DNA of 64,000 nt. Origin: Pelargonium tetragonum. Taxonomy: Eukaryota; Streptophyta; Magnoliopsida; Geraniales; Geraniaceae. Below, in pieces: positions 1-13,000 of this stretch; the first letter of the stretch is position 1, and the number at the start of each line of letters is the position of its first letter. The position numbers and the translations under genes are program-made. The stretch is taken from the NCBI GenBank assembly GCA_036897445.1, contig JAYMTL010000018.1, positions 62,001 through 126,000 of the forward strand, in the 5' to 3' direction. Under the pieces are notes generated by a model. The model did not search any database, was not told the origin of the DNA, and was given only the letters and a program-made list of their open reading frames with translations.

Positions 1-1154
1 GATGTACTGAGTAACTTATTCCTACTCTATTTTTTACAAGGGAATTCTGCTATTAGCTCCATAGGTTCCAGATTAAGGGTATCCTGAAACGGAAACAACA
101 ACTTGACTTTTATACAGGCGAGTGCCCCTTCTATAAGAGGCGGTGAAGAAATCCATATTTGCTATCACTACTATAAACTTTCCTTATGTTGCCTTAGTAG
201 AAGTTTTTTCTAATAGTTCCGTGCAAAAGTTGCTATATAAACCTAGCGTGTTCTTTATGTATTTAGTATAATTTTGAATTGCTTTTACTCGTAAAACTAA
301 AATCCATCAAGTTTTTAATTGAAAAAAGCCTCCTTTTTTATAACCCCTTTGTACTAAGATACACTCTTTCTTTTTGTTATTTTGCTACTAAACTAAAAGC
401 AAGGAACAATTCTCAATCGAATAAACAGAAAAGGAAATGAGTAAGGGCTCCTACTTTTATGGTTTTATTGCCCTGCTCCTTGCATTGTCTAATATTCTGC
501 TGCAAAACAAAAAGAAGTAATCCTAAATGCTAAAGCCCAAATGTAAAGACAACACAAGTATTAGAGTTTAGTTTTGAACCAGCGCCTCGAATCGAGAGGT
601 TCTCTAATTTGTAATATTTGTCTTATTATTTTTTTCCAGAGAATGTGTATAAGCAGGGCACAGATGAATAAGCAATCTATCCAAAAAAAGGGTTCCCGCT
701 TCGTAAGTTATACAAGTGCGTTTGTGAGTGTTTCTTCGTATGAGTATTACAACTCCTACACGGTTGTAGAAAGCCCTAAATTGGTGAAAAACGGAGTATA
801 AAGGAACGTACACTCAGAAGATAGAGTAGCTGTTTCAAAAACTTAAAAGTATTAAAACCAAGGGATTCGTCAAAACCTTATTTAGCTGTATAACGTATAA
901 AGTCCTGAATGCTTATATTCATTAAAACTTGTGCTACCATATACTCATACTATCCTGCTCTTTTTTCTTTTTATACGGAAAGGAACAAACGAGTGCTTGG
1001 CTATTAGCTATATTAAGTTCTTATTTTAGTGACCCTGTATACCTTACCAGTACTAAATACATTAAAAAACGAGTTTCTAAAAGTTCTTAACTACACTAAA
1101 ATTAGAATTTGTAATTCTCGGGCTATTCCTATTGACATAAGCTATAAACCTGAC

Positions 1155-1225
1155 TGACAAGATTTGAACCGCGGATTTAACTCCAAAGGGCGCCTTGCTT
1201 TGCTCTAACACGCCGATGTATTAAT
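1155..1225 (-). pseudogene. tRNA-like remnant (T-arm box and D-arm box)
   Basis: Read on the minus strand, 1161-1170 is an exact T-arm signature (GGTTCAAATC). A D-arm-like GTTAGAGC lies at 1202-1209 on the same strand, so both internal tRNA boxes are present in the right order. The gap from the D box to the T loop is 33 nt instead of the usual 28. The five bases on either side of the T loop do not pair, and I find no matching acceptor strands. This is most likely a decayed tRNA gene or tRNA-derived fragment. The amino-acid identity cannot be read. Confidence 0.4.
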
Positions 1226-1842
1226 ATTCAAGCCTTAGGGGGCCCCTGTCTAAATCTAATTTTATAAAGAAAGACCTTGTATAAGTAAACACATAACAGC
1301 GTGAGCCTTGTTAAAAGGCACAAAATCTAGTAAATTGTAAGCTTTTAGAAGGGTTATTTCCCCTCGAGACCTGGAAAAGGGATCTCTCTTTAGTATTTTA
1401 AATATCGCTTAATCTGAAACAAAATAACTCCAGAACTTTTAATAATAATAATTAGAATATCTCGTCAAAACAAGGAAACCCTTTTCTTCTAAATTATCAA
1501 AACTTTTTAAGTAAGTCCTAATTTGGGTGTTCCTGAGGCAAATTACTAAATATTAAAGTACTCTAAACTTATCTAAGGGGGATTGGGTTGCAAAATTCTG
1601 TGTTTTTAACTCTTGAATCTGAGAGACAAAAAAAGAAAAAAAGAAGGGAGCCCCTTTATATGTACAACTGGGAAGCTGCCTAAGAATAGATATCTTACGC
1701 TAAAGAAATAGTCAAATTTGCTAGCTTTTAATATTAAATCCAAGTAAATAAGCACAAATAATAAGTCCCCGGCATCCTCCTTGATGGGTTTTTACTAGAC
1801 ACAATCCTCGTAGAATACGAGCAATTAAAAAAATATATTAGA

Positions 1843-1869
1843 AAAATACTCGAGAGTCTCGAGTATTTT
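1843..1869. repeat. 12-bp perfect hairpin
   Basis: AAAATACTCGAG (1843-1854) and its exact complement CTCGAGTATTTT (1858-1869) flank the 3-nt loop AGT. At this composition a perfect 12-bp stem with a loop of six or less is expected about 0.1 times in 64 kb. No gene lies next to it, so calling it a terminator would be unsupported. It may be a cruciform or a structured RNA element. Confidence 0.75.
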
Positions 1870-3539
1870 AGTCGGGAAAAAAGTCTTACTTTGACAAAGG
1901 TTATCCGGTTAACGTGCAAATTTTAGGGAGGGAGGGTATTATTCGACTGGTAAGGGTTTAAGCTTATCCTGGAAACCCGAGTATAATGATTCTAGAGGGA
2001 AATTCGACTTCTTTAATTTAGCTGGAATCCTTTAGAAAAGATTTTGGCTACTTTTTTTTACATTTATACGGTAGAAAAAGAGAATGTATCTAAATGAGGA
2101 GATTAAAAAGGGGAGCTTCCAAGTTCCGGGGATTTTGAAAGGGATGGAAGTGCGGTTAAGAAGGTTTATGCACTGATTAAACCTTTTTCTAAGGGTTTAC
2201 TTGCTTTAATGAATACTCACTAGTAACTTCTGCCCCTCGAACCCTCGAAAGCTTACAAAAACCCTTTCTAAGTTCCTTTTCTCTATATGGATTCATTTAG
2301 GTAATAGGTTTTATAGGCGTCCTCATTCCTCTTAGCCGGGCCCGCCAAAAAGTATGCCTTCAATAGCACTTAAGTCTCTTGCAGAAAAAAGCTTTTCATT
2401 AAGGGAGCTCCTTAGACTACGAGCTGTAAAATAAACGTAAAGAAATTCTTCTGATTACAAGAAATGTCCCCAGCAAGAGAATCCTTATACAAAATACAAA
2501 GTCTTATCTGAAAGAGTACTCGTTTTAGCTTACTTTTTCTATACGGAATTCCTCTTAGAGTAATACCTTAATACTAAAATCTGTAGTATCTCGGATCAAG
2601 CCCTGTTTTAGTACTAAATATTTCTAAAAACTCAGTTTAAGCAACTTTTTCCAGTAAGACCTCCGTATAACTGTACAAAAGTAAGCTTTCTTTTTTACTG
2701 TTATCGATAGCTTGCCTAGTTATCCCTTAAACTAAAGTTTAGCTTTTACTAATACTAAAAGGTTTTAAGGGTAAGTAGAATATAAGAAAGCTTTTTTGGT
2801 ATAGATCATAAATAACTAATTTATCACAAAGGCAGGGACCCCTGACGAAAGGGCCCTTTACTTCTTTTGCGAAATGGGAATTACGGAGAGCGCTCTATAT
2901 CAAGTCAAATTTCTGCTTTTGGGTGTCTAATTAATCAGGTAACCACCGTCTAGCATTTGCTTTTCGCCCAAGTCCCAAGCAAAGTATATGCTCTTAACAA
3001 TATTTATATTAAACGTTCATATCTACTTTTGCAAAAAATGCCTTTAATTACTATTTCAAGCTTAATTTTAATGCGGACACAACAAGGTTAAATCCTCTCA
3101 TCTTCGATACCTTTACTTAGTAAATCTTTTAAGAAAGCAAACTAAAGGTATATACGTTAGAATCGCCTTTCAGTTACTGTATTGGGTAAACGGGTCTCCT
3201 CAAGCTTGGAAAATTCCCAAGGTATCTAAAAAAGAATATTTAAGCCTTTAACTTCGACAATTTTAGAGATTCATCTTCAAGTCATAGAACTGAAGACGTC
3301 ATCCTTTTCTTGTTTGTAAAGAATACTCTAGAATAGCGTAGAACTTCCAAATAGGACAAAAAGTAAGCCCGCTGCCTATCCTCTAGTAGTTTTTGGGATC
3401 GCGGTAACAAAGACACTTTCTAAACCTTACAAGGCTAACCCCTCAATAACGATAAAAGCATAGAACAATGAGGAGGATCCTCTTGCAACTCTATTACTAA
3501 TTCCATATACTAAATAAGTAACTACTTGTTAATAGATAA

Positions 3540-4400
3540 AAGAATAGAAACTCTCTATAATACTTAAATACTTATTAACTACTCTACTATATTTCTATCT
3601 TTAACTACAAATAAGAGGAATACATTAGCTTCAATAACTAGTCCAGGCAACGCCAAAGGCAACAGGAATACAGGTCTAGCTCCTAACAGCAGTAAAGCTC
3701 CTACAACTAAGATAAGAAAGAGAGGTTTACAGAGATAGAGTAAGATACAAGGAAATCTATAAGCAGCTATGAATAAATAAGAAGTTTATAATATAATATA
3801 TATATAAGACTTTACTTGCTTGCCTCTATTTTCGATATTTTCTACCACGCAGGGAATCCTCCTTACAATACAACAACAGTAAGAATCCCTGTGTTCGAGT
3901 TTACAAAGGGGATCTCTTCATTAATCAGTTTAGCTCCAGCCCACCAAGCTCCTAATAATTTAAAAGTCAAGGTAGAGGTAGCTCATAACATTAAGTCAGT
4001 AATTAAAGAAGTAAGTCATATGCGGGGTGGTTTTAGAGTATGTAGAATCATTAAACTATAATAAGACTGTAACCCCCCTAACCCATAAGACACTAGCTAC
4101 AATAAGCAGTATAGCAATAAGAATCCCCCAACTCTTCTACCTCTCTCTCTACAGCCTTTATCCTCCCTCTTATCCTAATGAGAAACCGAGGTATAGCTCC
4201 AGCTCCTACAGCTCATAAAGCAAATAATATAAAGAATAAAGAACAAGTAAATCTAGGGACAAAGGGCTTTTGGAATAAAAATGAAAGTGTAAAGGTTCCT
4301 TTTGTGTTACTTATGTTTTTCAAGTTTCTGATTCCGGATTCTTTAGGAGAGGAGTTAGAGTCATCTAATTCTTATAAAAAACGAAGGAGTCTATGATTAT
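3540..4400 (+). repeat. Family A cluster, inverted relative to the other members
   Basis: Three blocks read as Ala-Pro plus a basic Lys/Asn/Thr tail on the plus strand, near 3665, 3932 and 4193. They are spaced 267 and 261 bp, which suggests a degenerate tandem of about 264 bp. The complement carries words of the 19.5-21.3 kb members: AGCTAATGTATTCC (minus of 3617-3630, equal to 20442-20455) and a TATGGGTTA block (minus of about 4079-4106, like 19840-19863). Overlapping short plus-strand frames at 3816-4061, 4027-4218 and 4178-4396 lie inside. The translated block THKTLATISSIAI resembles THNTKTISIIAL on the minus strand of 19489-19990. I do not recognise the protein. Membership rests on short collinear words and is less certain than for the 19.5 kb pair. 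Confidence 0.45.
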
Positions 4401-6427
4401 GAAGAGTATGAAACAAGATAAGCTGTATACGCTGGCTATTATAGTAAGTATAAATCGGTATTTTTATAACTACTACTAATTACATTACCTCCTTTCGCTA
4501 CAGTCAGGGTACACCAACTATCTCTTGTACTATAGGGTTTATCCCCCTTTATAGTCGTAACTCCAAGGAACACTTCTTATCTTAACAAGTATGTCTATTA
4601 CTAACTATTCTCTAATATAATAAGTATAAGCTGCAATAAGACAAAAAACTCCCAGCTAAAGCTCCATATCCCTAAGAACTATCCGCTAAGAAGAATATTG
4701 GTTTTTACTTAGATTAAGAAGGTTCGGAAGTGTGTTCTGTTGTATGGCTTACTTCTCTGCGCCCCTCTACCCTAAATGGAATCTGTAAAATAAGGCTAAA
4801 GCTAGGAATGATTTTTTGTATATTTGTATATAAAAGACTTTTTTCTTTTTAGATCATATTATTAATTATAGGATTTACTACACTTGCTTACTCGATGCTA
4901 GATTTGGTAATCTTTATCTTATTAAAACCCGTATTATACATGGGTACTTATTTTCTTTAGAAGCGACTTTCCTCAAATTAACTAATTAATACTCTATTTA
5001 GTACTGAAAAACTGCCTCGGATTCTTATGAAGGAACAAACACGAAAGAAAGAAGACCAAACTCGATCCATTCTTATATACTGACTATAACTAAACTCTTA
5101 TTTAGCAAGCTTATTTCTTCAATCTCTTATCTTCCTTTTAAAAAGCCAAATGTAGCTAGCATGATCTGGAACAAATAATAAAAAAGAATAAAGATAGAAA
5201 ATCCCAAGTAACTTGCTAGTAGACACCAAAATACACATTTTTAGATGAAGTGTAGAACTTACAAGGCAAAACTTTTGTTTAATTACATTTTCAAATTAAC
5301 ATTATAGATCCCAAGTCTAGTTTTTTTAAGTTGTTGCGGATTTCTAAAAAAGAAAGATTGACTTTTTAAACTAAACAAAAAAAACTGACGGATAAGTTTT
5401 AAGTATCCCTCTTTTACTTATTGATTGGGACTCCATAACAAATAATAAGGTATTTTCTGGCTAGTATACTCGGTAAAAGACTTCCGTTGTTAGTTAATTT
5501 AGCTGCCCTAAAAGTTCTAATTAAGATATTTGGTTGCTGTTTTATATAGAAGTCCTCTAAAACTTTTTCACGAAACTCCTAAATCAAATTTTCTTGGAAA
5601 TGCGTTGTGTACTTTTGTTAAATCCTACGAGTACATTAGTAAGATTTCCAATAATTTCTATTAAAATATAAAAAGAATGACCTGGTCCTCGGGGTTCGAT
5701 ATGGTTGCCTCTTGCTTTCTTGAGATAAGAATAGAGATTTCTAGGATGTATTTAATTTAAGAAGGGTCTCTTAGTATTTCTAGTTTCATTTTCTCTTAAT
5801 ATAGAGTAATTGTGGTTCTAAGACCAACTGTAATACTGGAAGGATTCCTTTAGAAGTTGTTATAGAGAGTACTAAAATGAAAGCACCATCCATGATGGGA
5901 ATTTGGGGCAACGCAACAATAATAGAATAGAATAGAAGCTCTGATTTGTCTGACGATTTTGAGCTCTGCAAAAGCTTTTTATCATAAATCTTTCTTTGAT
6001 AGTTTGTAATTCTCAAAATAAGTAAGACTCTTTTTTGTTTTTGGTACTTTCTGTTAAGCCGACTAAAGGATTCCCCTTTTTAACGATAAGAGAAAAAGCC
6101 ATTATACCAGTTTATTCGTTTTATACACGGCGTAACAATCATCTTTCATAGTTTAAATCGGCATATTAGATATATAACTGATCTATCTTATCTCAAGAGA
6201 CTACTCCATCTTTCGTACATTAGGTTTGCCATTAAGACCCCGGCTCAATTCCTAAAATGCCTTGGAAAAGAAGTTTAACAGCAGCTGCAACGAGTACGGA
6301 AACTGAATAAAACTACTTTTTTGTTATTATTTAGGATTCTAGTTTCTATTTCTAATTAAAAAGAGCTAAAGTGGTTGATTTAGGGGCAAAAATCTAGTAT
6401 TATATAAAGTTTTGATTCTTGACTTTT

Positions 6428-6503
6428 GACACTATTGGAACTTGAACCAGTGATATGTTGGAACAAGCAAGCTTCGTATTACCATCAACAAAATCGAGTG
6501 GTC
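6428..6503 (-). pseudogene. 76-nt tRNA-like segment
   Basis: The minus strand has GGTTCAAGTT at the T-loop position. Its two ends, GACcACT and AGTGTC, pair over six base pairs if one extra C is bulged, and the segment is exactly 76 nt long. A GATGGTA D-loop-like stretch is present. A loop reading CTTGCTT sits on a stem in which three of five pairs hold, and its central triplet TGC would be an Ala anticodon with U33 kept. The D stem and T stem are poor. A decayed tRNA-Ala is possible, but the identity is speculative. Confidence 0.35.
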
Positions 6504-8252
6504 ATATTAACTAAGATAGAGCCCATTGAAAAAAACTAGTATACTCAGCTAAGATTGGGAACGCGGAATAGGAGGGGCAAGCAAATAAGGATTTGTATAT
6601 AAGTCATTAAGATTAGTTCAAAGCGAAGCCCTTAAATTAATATCTTTCTTGGTATTGTAGCTGGAAGTTATATAGTATATAGAAAATGTGCTTCATTAAA
6701 TAAAAGCTACGGCCCCGAAGATTTTTTTGTTACGAAAGAAACCTAGTAGTGATATACTCTTTTTTATCTTGTTATACCCTGAAAATAGCCTAACAGGTTT
6801 TGTATATGCGTCTCTCTCGCGTAACGTATCTAATCGACACTCACTTGCAACTTGTGAAGAGTTTTGGGGAGGTCCTACATCTTTTTAAGAGTGGATTGCT
6901 CATAACAAGAGGTATATAATTCTGCTTGTTTTGTTATCTTATGTATAATATCTTAATATGGGATTCAATCCGGAAGGGCTGTCAATTTCTTAGGATAATA
7001 TAGAGAGTTTTCGTTATCAAGGTGAGGTCTTGCGCGGGTCAAATTTCCTACTTTCTTTTACTTTGCTTTGTATGGGTACTCCAGATTTAGGTACAGATAG
7101 ATATAGTCTAGATATTTCTATTAGATACTTAAAAAGCTAGCTTATAGAATAATCTTGGTTCTCGGGATTTAAAAAGTAAATCGAGTTTCTAGGAGGCCTA
7201 AATGTGAGGCAGACCCGTAAATAGCTTAGATAGCGGGCCCTTTTAGTCAGTACTGCGCCGTTAAGAAGCCGTAAGAAGGGGACTCTATTGGAAAAGCCGG
7301 GAGCTATGAGAGGTTTGGGGATTCCATGTCTATTGTTTAACGAAAGTTTTCGGATCCATATAGGATCGATCCATGAATACAAATAAATAGTCTGGGATTA
7401 GCAACGAGTTAGCAAAAAACCTAGTAAAAAGTTAAGATAAAGCAGAGAATGAGATTTTTCTCTCTTTCAAAATTAGAGCTAACCTTATAATTAAAAAAAA
7501 GAGAACTGCTTGTCTTGTTTCAGTGGATATATGTTTATTGATTTGAACTTTAATATATTTTTTTACTCATCAAATTTTTGTATGCCATGTGTACTAAGCA
7601 GTTTATGATACAAGTAGTAGCTACAGGTATATCATTCAATAAGGAATCAAGTATTGTATGCCAGGAGGGGACCCTAGGAGTATTTGAATCTTTCTCTAGT
7701 TTTCCATGGATCTTACCTAAACCTGTGTAAACCCACAAGTAAAAGGAGTTATAAAAAGAAAATGAATATAGGGTGCTCATAAATCCCCTTAAGAATTTTT
7801 CTTTCGCATAACCAAACCCATTCTCAGAAAAAATGAGAAATTTAATGAGTAGCCACTATATAGTTCTAGCTCTTATCTCTCCTCGCCGTTCTTTACTTAA
7901 TGTACTAACCAAAAGGGGTCGAAATAGCTATAGGATTCATATACAGTTTTGTAAGAAAAAGTTTTATCCTTGGTGAAAGCACTCAGTGTGCCGGATATTC
8001 ATATGTCAACTTAAACCCCAACGTTGAGCAATCAATACTTAAAGTATAAAAACTTTTACAAAACTAAAAATTCCTTTTCTTGTTAAAAATCAAAAAATTT
8101 TCCATTCAAAAAAAGAGGCTTTATTTAACATAATAAAAAGTAAATCATTATTTCATAATGCGAAACCTAGTCCAAGCAAAGTAATCGTATTATGGCTTTT
8201 TACAGAGTCCTAGTACGGCTAGATAGAATTGAGCTAGGAGTCCTCAGTGTAG

Positions 8253-8278
8253 AATAAAAGCACGGGTTTGCTTTTATT
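8253..8278. repeat. 10-bp hairpin
   Basis: AATAAAAGCA (8253-8262) pairs perfectly with TGCTTTTATT (8269-8278) across the loop CGGGTT. One perfect 10-bp hairpin is about the number expected by chance in 64 kb, so this is recorded as structure without an assigned role. Confidence 0.6.
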
Positions 8279-9971
8279 TTAGAAGTGAAAAGGGAATCTT
8301 AGACTGATTTGATAGTAGTTTAGCTATAAGGGTTTATCCTTTAACGGTCGTACCCAGCGCATATTAAGTAAAGAACCAAGGCTTACTTCGTAATATTGGA
8401 AAGTACTACTTAACCAGTCTATACAGTTCCTGTTATGCATCTCGTAGGGAGCTCTAGCTACTCTTTTTTTATAAGACTAGAAACCTTGACTTTGCCTATA
8501 TCCAAGGAAAGCTTTATCTTGGCTCACTTTGAACAAAACGAGTACTTTCTTCCCTAACCTTTCCGGCTTATAAATGTCTTTTTTAACTTAACTTATCTTT
8601 TTTCTTATTTCTCTACTAGGAATTAAAAAGTAGCTTGCTTTTATGTTCCTTATAGCTACTAAAAAACTTTAACTTAAAACTTTATTTCTGTCTTGTAAAA
8701 CCTAGTAAGGGAGAACTCAAATTTAGTAAGAGAATTACCCTCTTAGTAAAAGGGAAACTAGGAAACAATTTTACCGAAAACCACTAACTAGCCCAAACAC
8801 CGTGAAAAGGAGTTACATGTACATGGTTCAACACGGGTATTACATCTTTCTCATTCCTGAATTACAAGTCTTACTAATTAAGTTCAATCCGATCCTTTTC
8901 CTTTACCTGGATACTCTTCCACCTGGAAAAGTACCTCAAAATTACCTTATACTATTTATTAACTGGCTCAGAAGATAAGAACCTAACTCTAGACCTTCCT
9001 TCTATATTAGCCTTTTCCGTCTTATCCTTATTCTAAGGACTCCTCTAGTTTCAGTAATATAGGATTCTGTTTCATTTCCATTTCTTATATTTAGTAGACT
9101 TACTTTTAGAGATTGGAAAACAAAGGCAACCCTCGCTCTTCCCTATAAAACTAAAAAAAACTACTTTAACCTTTAACTGAAACAGGAATAAAAGGACTCT
9201 AATTATACATTACAAGTAAATCTTTTCAGTAAAGACTCACGAAAGAAAGGGTTGAGTTAAGGACAAAAATTTTTTAGATAAAGTCAAATCTCCTTATGTA
9301 CTACGATAGCACTCAGTACTTTAGACCCCTCTCGATCCTATAGTGGATACTAAACCAAAGAGGGAATTTGATTCAAACTTAAGTAAATGTAAAGAAGTTA
9401 CGATTAGTTACAGAACCTCCGGCTTAGATTAGGTCGAAATTGAAAGCAAATTTTTAAGTCAGGTATGCCTAGTGCAATGCACGTATTATCTTAATAGTCA
9501 TCATCCTGAAAAGAGTAATAGATACTACGAGTCTTCAGTTAGAGTATCCTAGAGCATACTCTATCAAAATCATTCCCCGAGTCTTGGTTTTGTACAAACA
9601 ATAATAGAGGAACTAGAAACTGAGCAAGAATTTACAACTAAGAGTACCTTGAAGAAGAAAATTAGCAAATTTATATTGAATCTACGAAAATATATAACAA
9701 GATTAAGAGTCCCAGACTTTATTAGCACCCGGATCAATGTCAAGTAGCCTGAAAGATAAATACAAAGTTGGGTTTAATAAGTTTAAGCAATCCACTATAG
9801 TACTAACTAGCACAAGTTTGGAATCGAGCTTATTAATGAGGGCGTACTTCTTGCTCTAACAACTAATATTATATAACAAGTGTCCCGGTGTTTAAGGTTA
9901 CTGGAATTAGGTAAAGCCCCCTATTCAATAGTTAAGGCTAACAAGTTTCCCAGGTAGGACGTAGAAGAAAG

Positions 9972-10043
9972 TGAGCTATAGCCCTGCGGTAAAGCATCGG
10001 TTCGTGAAATTGACATGCAAAAGTTCGAGTCGGAAAGCCCTAG
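9972..10043 (+). pseudogene. tRNA-His-like segment with complete anticodon stem
   Basis: GGTAAAGC at the D-arm position is followed after exactly 28 nt, the canonical distance, by the T-loop TTCGAGT (10024-10030). The 17 nt in the anticodon position form a full five-pair stem (TCGGT with ATTGA, two of them G-U) around the loop TCGTGAA. Its anticodon is GTG (His), but position 33 is C where U is nearly universal. The D stem shows two of four pairs, the T stem one of five, and the acceptor about four of seven. This is the most tRNA-like object in the window, yet it is probably not functional unless the tRNAs of this genome are unusual. Confidence 0.35.
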
Positions 10044-13000
10044 GTTCTAAATCCCCCATAAGGGTAAGGGACTGCTTATAAACCTTAGCCTTAGTTTCAG
10101 TTAGTACGAACTTAAGAAGATTTTTTCGAGAAATTTATAAGGGAGCCCCAAAAAGGACGGGGTGGACTCGTAGAATCTAGTATTTGGTAACTTATTTGAA
10201 GCTTTCCACTATATAACTTCTAGGATACTTTATCAATATAAGTTTATTAAAGGAATTGTTGGTATTCTAACTTTATTTTGCCTATGCATGTAAGTAATGA
10301 GTCTTAAGGTTTTATCAATCTTCAACCTTTTTCTACTTACTTAAGTGTAGGGTATACCAGAAACAAAGTAAAGGTAAACACCCTAGTAGCATTTTGCTTT
10401 ATATCTTTACATATAGTTTTCTTTCAGAAAAAAAAAGGTACACATTAAGGATTTTTAGTATAGAGCAGGATACCCTACTTTAGTATTAATATTGGCCTTT
10501 CCGTAGTGCGTTTTCGTAGTCTTACTCTAAGCAAAGGATTAAGCATACGCTATGTCCTCATTTTACAACAGCTTCAAATTGAAAGGGAGTTACTGCCTTC
10601 CTTACCTTTGGATATACCTATAAGGCGTAGTATCCTGGGTTTTCTTAGAAGAGGTTGAAGAGAGAGTGTGGTTGCGCCAACAAGCCTAAAAAATTTTCTT
10701 GTGGATAATGTAGCGGAGAGGTTTAAAGGATAACAAAGGAGGACTAAACCCCGAGTGGTGATACTGGTGAGTAATAAGTTAGAAAGAAAATTAGGGAAGT
10801 ATATCTAAAATTTCTTATAGGCTTTCGAGGATTTAATTCATTCTTAAGAACTTCTCTTTTGCCCTATTTGTTCTTCGATATAACATAACTTGTTTTAGAC
10901 GACTTACGAAAGCAAAAAAAGATACGGAGAAGTCCGCCCAGTGCTTATTCTTATTGACGGGTTGTAAAAATAGATTTAAATATACGAGGTATCAAACCCA
11001 ACTCTACCCTTTTTTCTTCTTTGCGCCTGATTAGCTATAAACTTGATCTACACTCATATCAAGTTATCTTCCCCACTGCCCCAAAAAGCTTCGAATCCTG
11101 TTTACTTTTTATTATAAAAACACCCGCATCGACTGCTAAAAAAGACTTTAGACTTTGTTGTAGGATAAAGAGAGCTCCCCATTTACATCTAATCTAATTA
11201 AGAACAGTAAAAAAAGGAACTAGGATAGGAAAGAATTTTATAGTAAGCCCATAAGTAAGAAAGATTAAAACGCGTTGCAGAAGTTTAAAACGAATAGCCA
11301 GAGTACCCCTAATTACGGAAAACCCGGGTTAGATTTTTTTTTAGTGGCTTCTTCTCAACCCCGCCCCTCAGATATTCTAAAGAAGTTTTGCCTTATGTCC
11401 AAAATATTTACAGTATTATAGATTTTAACTTGTTTACTTTAAAGTGCCTCGTAATTTCAGTTACATCTCCCACCCTTAATAGGGGTTTAGGAATTAGAGA
11501 GAACTCTTGATAAATCTTGACCTCACAGGATAATTTACTCTTTAAAATTTTTAGTTGGATTGTGTGTTTTAAAAAAGGATATTCTACTTCTGGGCTATGC
11601 TTGAATTTTTTCTAGATATACAAAAAATGTACAGGTATTCTTTGTATTTTTCTGTGAAGCCTACTAATTAAGTATAAGAAAAGGAAAGAAAGAATCAAGA
11701 TAGCTAAGAATTCAAGTAGGAAAAGGGACTCTTTCATGAAGAAACCTTGGCTAGCTTTGATTCATTTGTTTTTGTATTTTCTTATTTTATTTACTTGGCT
11801 TAAGGTTAACCTGCCTATTCTTATAATATCCTTAGAAAGTTATATAAGTTAATAACGGCTAAGTCTAGAGAAAGGAGCTTTATGGAAAGCAGGGGCAGCT
11901 AGAATAAGTCTTTGTAGTTATAAGTAGGTTAGGGTTGTGTTACTTAATGAATAGTAATAGCTAAGGATAAGGAGATTCGGAATATGGGTTATAAAGAATG
12001 GGTTTTCCTTTAACCTTTAATAAGAGGAGGACTCATCATTGTACTCTCGGGTTAGAATTTCATTAATGAGCAAGCAAATTGAATAGGAAGTATAGTCAAG
12101 TGTCTTTGTTATAAAGCTAAGTCCCCTTTTTGCTTTGCATTCTTTATCTCTAAAACTCTAAAAAGTAAGCCACCTAAGCTAAGAGTAGTAGAAATGGCCT
12201 TAAAAAGAGGAAGTGTACCCCCACTTTAATAGGTACCTAGACGGCAGATAAAAAGCTTGCTTGTATACCTAGTCTAGTAAAGTTCATTTTTTCCATTGAG
12301 GAATGATTTTTTTAATCATAATTTGAGATTCTTGAATACTTTTATTGCTTAAGAGTTGACCCGGACCAAACTTTATTCGCAAGGGGTTGCTTCTTATTTT
12401 TAACACGCTAGGGGTATAAAGTCATTTTGAACTGCAGAGTTCCGAAAGTCTAATTTTGGTCTAGGGTTGATATTCATAAATAGCAAACCAAATTCTAATT
12501 GGAACTTTCCTCCGGCGGGCCTCTGGGAAAACCTTTTTATAAGCATAAGCTAGGTTAGATTACTGAACAGATGGGTACTTTTGACTGATAAAAGACTGCA
12601 AATACAAATAAAGAAAACTGTAGAGCATTTCACAAAAATTCTTTAGACTCTGTGTGTATGCTTAGGTTGAAGGTAGTAGATAAACAAACAGTGATGTACT
12701 TGGATCCTAAGTTAAACTACTTCGCCTTATTAAGCTTCTTTAGTCGAGGACTGTAAATAGAGATTTATTTAGAAAGTATGGCCGGGAGAGTAAGTAGGAC
12801 GGGTCAATTCTGGTTGCTTCGGGGTTTTTGATCAAGCAAAGAATATTCCTGCAAGCCTCTTAGGAGGGGTTAAGCGAAAAGTTTTGCAAGGCAGGCACTT
12901 TTTATATTACATACGGAGGTCTAAAAGTTCAAATGTTAAGAGCTATAATGAGCACGCTTTGGGTTAAAACAAGTTTAAGTCTTATTTTTGTAATAAGCGG

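Larger units (their letters stand above)
1..3539. other. Gene-free AT-rich spacer
   Basis: No open frame here is longer than about 75 codons, and none has a recognisable motif, a ribosome-binding site or a neighbour in the same direction. The stretch holds a tRNA-like remnant near 1155-1225 and a 12-bp hairpin at 1843-1869, both listed separately. Apart from these I see only short homopolymer runs and scattered 6-8 bp palindromes at about background frequency. Confidence 0.7.
4401..9971. other. Gene-free spacer
   Basis: Nothing coding is supported. The stretch contains the 76-nt tRNA-like segment at 6428-6503 and the hairpin at 8253-8278. A short block near 4659 on the plus strand again reads Leu-Pro-Ala-Lys-Ala-Pro and could be an outlying scrap of family A, but it is too short to claim. 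From about 8500 to 9700 the plus strand looks richer in C than G, without other structure. Confidence 0.6.

Noticed and set aside
3660-3740. Histone-H1-like Ala/Pro/Lys tail in family A
   Set aside because: Low-complexity basic tails are not diagnostic, and no globular domain is present.
4185-4260. Resemblance of a minus-strand translation to the N-terminal part of cytochrome oxidase subunit 1 (an ALW...LIR pattern)
   Set aside because: It needs TGA read as Trp, covers fewer than 20 residues, lacks the conserved segments that should follow, and the DNA is better explained by family A.
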